Assembly (NCBI GenBank): GCA_947311175.1 | Contig: CAMZKK010000023.1 | Coordinates: forward strand, 1 to 17,629 | Length of the DNA stretch: 17,629 nucleotides | Source: an uncultured Planctomycetota bacterium | GTDB lineage: Bacteria; Planctomycetota; SZUA-567; JAFGNG01 | Reading direction: 5' to 3' | Shown: positions 13,932 to 17,629 of the stretch, in pieces | Numbering within the stretch: the stretch's first letter is position 1 | How the letters are laid out: each line of letters begins with the position of its first letter | Notes under the pieces: generated by a model | The model's input: the letters and a program-made list of their open reading frames with translations, nothing else | What the model was told of the DNA's origin: nothing | Database searches by the model: none | Position numbers and translations under genes: made by a program

Positions 13932-14999
13932 CTATTTAATTAAGTTAACACTCTTCTTGCCTTTAACTACCTTACCGATAATTAGGCATTGCTGCCCTTG
14001 CTTTTCCATTTTATTTATGATTGAGGTTGCGTTTGATTTGTTTACAATCATTACCATTCCTATTCCCATATTAAATACCCTAAATAATTCCTTGCTGGCA
14101 ATTTTGCCTTTTTTTGCAATAAGTTTGAATATTGCCGGCACCTCAAAGCTTTCTAGATTTATTTCTGCATTGCAATTTTTGGGAAGAATTCTTGGGATAT
14201 TTTCAATTAATCCACCACCGGTAATATGGGCAAGTGCCTTTATTGGTTTTTTTGTTTTATAACTATTGAGAACAGATACAAGTGGTTTGGCATAGATTTT
14301 GGTTGGTCGTAAAAGTTCCTCGCCAAGGGTGCATCCGAGTTCTTTGATTTTTGTTTTTAATGATAGTTTGCCAACTTCAAGTAACGCCTTTCTTGCCAGC
14401 GAGTAGCCATTAGAGTGAATACCAACAGATGGCAGACCTAAGATTATATCATTAGGCTTTACACTCTTGCCATCAATTACTTTGTTTCGCTCGACAACTC
14501 CAACCCCAAAACCAGCTAAGTCATATTCACCTTTTTTGTAAAACCCCGGAAGTTCTGCCGTTTCTCCACCGAGTAATGCACACCCAGCTTGTTTGCAACC
14601 TTCGGCAATTCCTGCAACTACTTGTTCCATGACATGAGATTCGACATGGCCGGTAGCGACATAATCAAGAAAGAAAAGAGGGGCAGCTCCTTGCACAAGA
14701 ATATCATTGATGCTCATTGCTACAAGATCAATTCCGACAGTATCGTGTTTGTCCATTGCAAAAGCAATTTTGAGTTTTGTGCCAACGCCATCGGTTGCAC
14801 TAACTAAGAGGGGATCGGATTTTTTGTTGGCTAATCCCGGAGAACCTTGCAGTTGGAATAATCCGGCAAATCCTCCGTCATTTTGTAAAACCTGTGGGTT
14901 AAAGGTTGAACGCATATGTTTTAGATACGCTGGTACCAAGTTATTTCCAGCATCAATATCAACTCCGGCATCTTTGTAGGTTAGGCCTTTTTTTGTCAT
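13932..14999 (-). CDS. purM: Phosphoribosylformylglycinamidine cyclo-ligase (AIR synthase)
   Basis: PurM closes the imidazole ring, converting FGAM to AIR with ATP. The 355-residue protein is canonical throughout: YKDAGVDIDAGN near the start, the phosphate-binding SATDGVGTKL, DTVGIDLVAMSINDI, GGETAELPGFY, YDLAGFGVGVVE, IHSNGYSL and AHITGGGLIENIPR. The late motif FNMGIGMV is present. It sits 34 nt after purF and 9 nt before purH, so it is clearly one operon with them. A GGAA stretch about 9 nt upstream of the ATG serves as a moderate ribosome binding site. Nothing is degenerate here, in contrast to the neighbouring PurH. Confidence 0.98.
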   Translation of the reverse strand: MTKKGLTYKDAGVDIDAGNNLVPAYLKHMRSTFNPQVLQNDGGFAGLFQLQGSPGLANKKSDPLLVSATDGVGTKLKIAFAMDKHDTVGIDLVAMSINDILVQGAAPLFFLDYVATGHVESHVMEQVVAGIAEGCKQAGCALLGGETAELPGFYKKGEYDLAGFGVGVVERNKVIDGKSVKPNDIILGLPSVGIHSNGYSLARKALLEVGKLSLKTKIKELGCTLGEELLRPTKIYAKPLVSVLNSYKTKKPIKALAHITGGGLIENIPRILPKNCNAEINLESFEVPAIFKLIAKKGKIASKELFRVFNMGIGMVMIVNKSNATSIINKMEKQGQQCLIIGKVVKGKKSVNLIK

Positions 15000-15033
15000 A
15001 AAATAATTTCCAGTATTAAGTTGTTTTACTTTA

Positions 15034-16461
15034 TTAAGATTCTACTTCGGTTAGAAGAGAGCCTTGTTCCATTCGGTATTTATTTGTCATTTCATCAGGG
15101 TTTTCTAGTGGGTAACAACCGGTAAAGCAAGCGGTGCAATAGTGGTTGTTAGGCTGGCTTGTTGAGTTGAGTAGCCCTTCAATAGAGATATACCTGAGAC
15201 TGTCTATTTTTAGAATATGCTCCATTTCTTCAATACTATGATTTGCAGCCATCAGCTCTCCTTTGGTTGCAAAGTCCACCCCGTAGTAGCAGGGGTATTT
15301 ATGAGGGGGGCAGGGTATTCTAAGATGAACTTCTTTTGCCCCTGCATTTTTTACTGCTTGCACCAATCTTTTCATTGTTGTCCCTCTAACTAATGAGTCA
15401 TCGACCAAAATAACTTTTTTGTCTCTGACCACATTCTTGATGACATTGTGTTTGAGGTGAACTTCTTTTGAGCGTCCTGCTTGCACTGGGTTAAGGAATG
15501 TCCGTCCAACATAGTGGTTGCGAATAAACCCAAAATCTAACGGAATATTTGCTGCTTGCGCAAAGCCAATTGCCGCACTAATTCCTCCATCAGGAATGGG
15601 GATTACAACATCTGCATCAATGGGGTGTTCTCGTGCTAAGTTTTTCCCAAGATTCTTTCTTACTTCGTGAACAGTATCGCCAAAGATAAAGCTGTCCGGT
15701 CTAGCGAAATAAACATGTTCAAATATGCAATATGATGGTCTGATTTTGTCTTCATCAATAATAAATTCACTCTTTATTCCACTTTCGGTAAAGGTTAACA
15801 TTTCACCAGGTTCAATCTCTCTAATGAATTCAGCCCCTATTTGATCAAAGGCAACGGTTTCACTCGCTACTACATAGCCGGTATCAAGCTTGCCTAATGA
15901 TAATGGGCGAAAACCATTGGGGTCACGCACCGCAATCATTTTATTTTTGAACATAAAGATAAATGAAAATGCTCCTTTGATATGGTGACCAAGACAGTGA
16001 CCGATATTGTTTGGCTTGGCAACATGCCCTGGTTTTGCCATGACATGGACTACAACTTCGCTATCGGTTGAGGTTTGAAAAATAGAGCCGTGGGCTTCAT
16101 ATTCATCTCGTAATCCTTTTGCGTTAGTAAGGTTTCCGTTGTGGGCAACGGCAACTAGTCCTTCTGAATAATCAAGTACAAGCGGTTGTGTGTTTTGCGG
16201 TTTACTTGCACCGGTTGTTGAATAGCGAACATGGCCGGTTGCTATTTTCCCTTTTAATTTTGTTAAATCAAAGTTGGCAAAGGCATTAGATAATAGCCCC
16301 ATCCCTTTTTTGCTGGTAATGTTTTCCCCGTCAGATACCACTATCCCCGCACTTTCTTGTCCTCTGTGCTGAAGGGCATGCATACAAAGATAAGCAACTT
16401 CTGATGCCTTGTTTACATTATAAACACCAACAACTCCGCACTCTTCTTTAGGTTTGTCCAC
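15034..16461 (-). CDS. purF: Amidophosphoribosyltransferase, iron-sulfur (B. subtilis) type
   Basis: PurF commits PRPP and glutamine to purine synthesis, forming phosphoribosylamine. The 475-residue protein starts with a short propeptide before the glutaminase nucleophile Cys8 (KEECGVVGVY), so the peptide is expected to be clipped. Glutaminase motifs include HRGQESAG and HNGNL. The PRPP loop is VILVDDSLVRGTT at about 350-362. Four cysteines at 245, 391, 442 and 445 (SYCIFEH, YPCYYG, YCTACFTG) match the ligands of the oxygen-sensitive 4Fe-4S cluster of the Bacillus-type enzyme. The start codon is GTG, preceded by AAAAGG about 9-10 nt upstream. It is the first gene of the minus-strand string, so its promoter probably drives everything down to lipA. 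Confidence 0.98.
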   Translation of the reverse strand: MDKPKEECGVVGVYNVNKASEVAYLCMHALQHRGQESAGIVVSDGENITSKKGMGLLSNAFANFDLTKLKGKIATGHVRYSTTGASKPQNTQPLVLDYSEGLVAVAHNGNLTNAKGLRDEYEAHGSIFQTSTDSEVVVHVMAKPGHVAKPNNIGHCLGHHIKGAFSFIFMFKNKMIAVRDPNGFRPLSLGKLDTGYVVASETVAFDQIGAEFIREIEPGEMLTFTESGIKSEFIIDEDKIRPSYCIFEHVYFARPDSFIFGDTVHEVRKNLGKNLAREHPIDADVVIPIPDGGISAAIGFAQAANIPLDFGFIRNHYVGRTFLNPVQAGRSKEVHLKHNVIKNVVRDKKVILVDDSLVRGTTMKRLVQAVKNAGAKEVHLRIPCPPHKYPCYYGVDFATKGELMAANHSIEEMEHILKIDSLRYISIEGLLNSTSQPNNHYCTACFTGCYPLENPDEMTNKYRMEQGSLLTEVES

Positions 16462-16523
16462 TTTATATTACCTTTTATTAAATCAAATTTAAAATAATAA
16501 ATATCTATCAAAATATGGCGTAT

Positions 16524-16552
16524 AGAATAAGTTGAAATTGAAAATATAGCAA
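16524..16552 (-). promoter_or_regulatory. Possible promoter of the purF-lipA gene string
   Basis: On the minus strand TTGCTA (16552-16547, 4 of 6) is followed after 17 nt by TATTCT (16529-16524, 4 of 6), about 60 nt before the purF GTG. The whole 16462-16571 stretch is A+T-rich and contains other partial matches, so the choice is weak. I see no purine riboswitch aptamer and no clear repressor box here. Confidence 0.25.
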
Positions 16553-16571
16553 GAAAAGAAACCAAGAATCG

Positions 16572-16658
16572 TAAATTATGTAGCTTCGTTGCGCAATTTA
16601 ATTAACAGCTAATAATGAACAATGACGGAAGCTCTACGAACTATTTTTTTAAAATAGT
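16572..16658. repeat. Intergenic repeat, partial or diverged copy 3
   Basis: A fragment related to the other repeats. TAAATT at 16572-16577 and AATTTA at 16595-16600 form a degraded version of the end palindrome. Positions 16595-16619 match 841-865 of copy 1 at 23 of 25 positions. The TGAACAATGA and GAAGCTCT words that follow also occur in the left arm of copy 2 (16760-16777). A perfect 8-bp hairpin, ACTATTTT/AAAATAGT at 16640-16658, closes the recognisable part. No matching right end is visible, so it looks truncated. Confidence 0.45.
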
Positions 16659-16679
16659 CAAAGATGCACAATAATTATC

Positions 16680-16707
16680 TTGACAAATTCAAACGGTCAA
16701 TTTAAAT
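16680..16707 (+). promoter_or_regulatory. Putative promoter of the TetR-lipoprotein operon
   Basis: A perfect -35 box TTGACA at 16680-16685 is followed after 16 nt by TTAAAT at 16702-16707 (4 of 6 against TATAAT). The large palindrome at 16691-16728 covers the spacer, the -10 box and the expected start site, the arrangement expected for a repressed promoter. The leader to the TetR gene would be about 180 nt and contains repeat copy 2. Confidence 0.5.
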
Positions 16708-16728
16708 GGTCATTTGAATTGACCGTTT
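16691..16728. promoter_or_regulatory. 38-bp near-perfect palindrome, candidate TetR operator
   Basis: The arms AAACGGTCAATT (16691-16702) and AATTGACCGTTT (16717-16728) pair perfectly over 12 bp. Inside, AAATG (16704-16708) and CATTT (16711-16715) continue the symmetry around a central GT. Only 16703/16716 and the two central bases break it. The half-site word GGTCA occurs three times in alternating orientation (GGTCA, GGTCA, TGACC), which could seat two repressor dimers. It lies directly on the predicted promoter upstream of the TetR gene. A run of T follows on the plus strand, so a terminator role is conceivable, but no plus-strand gene lies just upstream to terminate. Confidence 0.6.
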
Positions 16729-16731
16729 TTG

Positions 16732-16880
16732 TTCTAAATTCCGCAGTTGGAATTTAGAATGAACAATGAAGAAGCTCTGCTATCGATTTTTAACAAATTA
16801 TCAAAATTGCCTTTAGTGATAGCTAAAGCACCTTCATTTTTAATTCTCAATTAAATTCCGCAACCACTGCGGAATTTAGG
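16732..16880. repeat. MITE-like intergenic repeat, copy 2 (inverted relative to copy 1)
   Basis: A 149-bp noncoding element bounded by two palindromes that are themselves related. The left is TTCTAAATTCC (16732-16742) with GGAATTTAGAA (16749-16759), 11-bp perfect arms. The right is TAAATTCCGCA (16852-16862) with TGCGGAATTTA (16868-16878), also 11-bp perfect arms. Positions 16794-16833 match the reverse complement of 879-918 in copy 1 at 37 of 40. The internal hairpin CTTTA/TAAAG (16811-16815, 16824-16828) is shared. It lies between the operator and the TetR ribosome binding site and so would be transcribed in the leader of that operon. Confidence 0.65.
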
Positions 16881-16885
16881 TTTAT

Positions 16886-16889
16886 GGAG
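16886..16889 (+). promoter_or_regulatory. Ribosome binding site that decides the TetR start
   Basis: GGAG lies 6 nt before the ATG at 16896, an ideal spacing. The in-frame ATG at 16884 has only TAGG three nt upstream, and the GGAG itself would fall inside that longer reading frame. I therefore place the start at 16896. Confidence 0.6.
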
Positions 16890-16895
16890 TTCGTT

Positions 16896-17528
16896 ATGAC
16901 TAAAATAGCTACTGATGAACGAATCTTGAATGTTGCTTGTGAGCTGTTTTCGGAAATTGGTTATCATGAGGTTACTATCAAAACTATTAGCAAGAAGGCT
17001 GATGTTAATATTGCGGCTGTGAATTATCATTTTGGCAGTAAAGATAAACTTTATGAAGCAGCTTGGCGGAAATCATTTGCGAGGACTCGTAAAAAATTCT
17101 TTTCATTTATCGAAAGCTCCGACATTTCTGCCGAGGACAATATAAAATCATTTATTAAAGGGAGAATAAATGCTATTTTTTGTTCCACGCAAGATGGATA
17201 TTTTCCAAATATTATGTATCGGGAAATGACAAGACCTACCTTTGCTTATAATGATATTATGCAAGAGGTTGTTATCCCATCAGGAAGATGGCTTAATTCA
17301 CAATTTAATAAAATGTTCAAGATTGATGTTCCAACAGACAAAACGCAGTTTCTGGTTTTTAGTGTGATTTCGCAATGTGCATTTGTGAATATTCAGCATA
17401 AAAATAAATTGGGAAAGCCTTCTTTCTTTGCAAAGTTAAATAAAGAAGAATTTATATTGCATATCTCAAATATGATTATCAGCTATGCCAAAACATTTGT
17501 TGATGAAAGAAAGGTTGTTGTAAAGTGA
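16896..17528 (+). CDS. TetR/AcrR-family transcriptional regulator (CecR/YbiH-like C-terminal domain)
   Basis: A 210-residue (214 from the ATG at 16884) one-component repressor. The N-terminal TetR helix-turn-helix spans residues 8-53: ILNVACELFSEIGYHEVT, ISKKADVNIAAVNYHFGSK and KLY, all typical. The C-terminal part, with the PNIMYREMTRPTFAY and VVIPSGRWL region, resembles the CecR (YbiH, DUF1956) group, whose E. coli member controls an HlyD/ABC exporter. The ligand is unknown. The stop overlaps the start of a lipoprotein gene (GTGA), so regulator and target are in one operon. The palindrome at 16691-16728 is the likely binding site, giving self-repression relieved by a toxic ligand. The TetR assignment is firm; the subgroup is by eye. 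Confidence 0.93.
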   Translation: MTKIATDERILNVACELFSEIGYHEVTIKTISKKADVNIAAVNYHFGSKDKLYEAAWRKSFARTRKKFFSFIESSDISAEDNIKSFIKGRINAIFCSTQDGYFPNIMYREMTRPTFAYNDIMQEVVIPSGRWLNSQFNKMFKIDVPTDKTQFLVFSVISQCAFVNIQHKNKLGKPSFFAKLNKEEFILHISNMIISYAKTFVDERKVVVK

Positions 17529-17629
17529 GTACCATTAAGACTCTCCTCGCATTTTCAATGTTGCTATTTTTGACTTCATGTTCGGAGATGAAGCCACAGC
17601 ACAAAGGGCTTACTGTCAAAGTGCTACCA
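17525..17629 (+). CDS. Lipoprotein, 5' part only; probable efflux-pump membrane fusion protein
   Basis: The first 35 codons of a gene that leaves the window. The GTG start overlaps the TetR stop by 4 nt (GTGA). Residues 1-19 form a lipoprotein signal peptide: K5, a hydrophobic core LLAFSMLLFL, and the lipobox LTSC with Cys19 as the lipidated residue. The mature part begins SEMKPQHKGLTVKVLP. A short polar linker followed by a V-x-V strand after the lipidated Cys is how many AcrA/HlyD-type adaptor proteins begin. Linkage to a CecR-like TetR regulator supports that, since such regulators often sit next to HlyD/ABC or RND exporters. Too little sequence is present for certainty. Confidence 0.75.
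   Translation, partial: MSTIKTLLAFSMLLFLTSCSEMKPQHKGLTVKVLP

Noticed and set aside
16691..16735. Palindrome plus T-run as an intrinsic terminator
   Set aside because: No plus-strand gene precedes it, the stem is A+T-rich, and it overlaps a consensus -35/-10 promoter, so an operator explains it better.
1..17629. CRISPR arrays, tRNA or rRNA genes, phage or insertion-sequence genes
   Set aside because: No regularly spaced repeats, no tRNA-like cloverleaf and no transposase or integrase frame were seen on either strand; the only repeats are the three short elements described.

Overview
The window is AT-rich bacterial DNA, roughly 35-40% G+C by eye, densely packed with housekeeping genes. No feature fixes the phylum. 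A serine/threonine kinase followed by TPR repeats, one membrane segment and a formylglycine-generating-enzyme (FGE/SUMF1)-like domain is an architecture familiar from PVC-type lineages (Lentisphaerota, Planctomycetota, Chlamydiota) and from some uncultivated phyla. I therefore suggest such a lineage only tentatively.

Layout. (1) Positions 1-817, plus strand: the 3' end of a bacteriohemerythrin-like gene, then a small cytoplasmic FKBP-type protein with a substituted active site. (2) 818-1162: a noncoding gap filled mainly by a MITE-like repeat with palindromic ends, then a promoter for alaS. (3) 1163-4623, plus strand: alaS, translationally coupled to a SAM-dependent methyltransferase. (4) 4616-16461, minus strand: one long, tightly spaced gene string in the order purF, purM, purH, purD, Sua5/TsaC-phosphatase fusion, rpiB, Ser/Thr kinase (N-terminal part), kinase tail + TPR + FGE-like part, lipB, lipA. 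(5) 16462-16895: a divergent control region with two more copies or half-copies of the repeat, and a 38-bp near-perfect palindrome lying over a TTGACA promoter. (6) 16896-17629, plus strand: a TetR-family regulator overlapping by 4 nt the start of a lipoprotein gene, probably the adaptor subunit of an exporter, which runs off the window.

How the genes fit together. The minus-strand string groups purine synthesis (PurF, PurM, PurH, PurD), ribose-5-phosphate supply (RpiB, upstream of the PRPP that PurF consumes), t6A tRNA modification (TsaC domain), a membrane-bound kinase signalling protein, and lipoate attachment and maturation (LipB, LipA). The other purine genes are not here. The TetR gene and lipoprotein gene look like a self-regulated efflux operon.

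The observations most worth a second look are: the kinase, which is split at an exact T-TTA-AAA-TGA site where a -1 shift would restore a full-length kinase-TPR-FGE protein; PurH, which is divergent at several residues regarded as catalytic in both of its domains; a TsaC fused to a low-molecular-weight phosphatase domain that has lost its catalytic Cys; a family of short palindrome-ended repeats; and the operator-like palindrome in front of the TetR gene.
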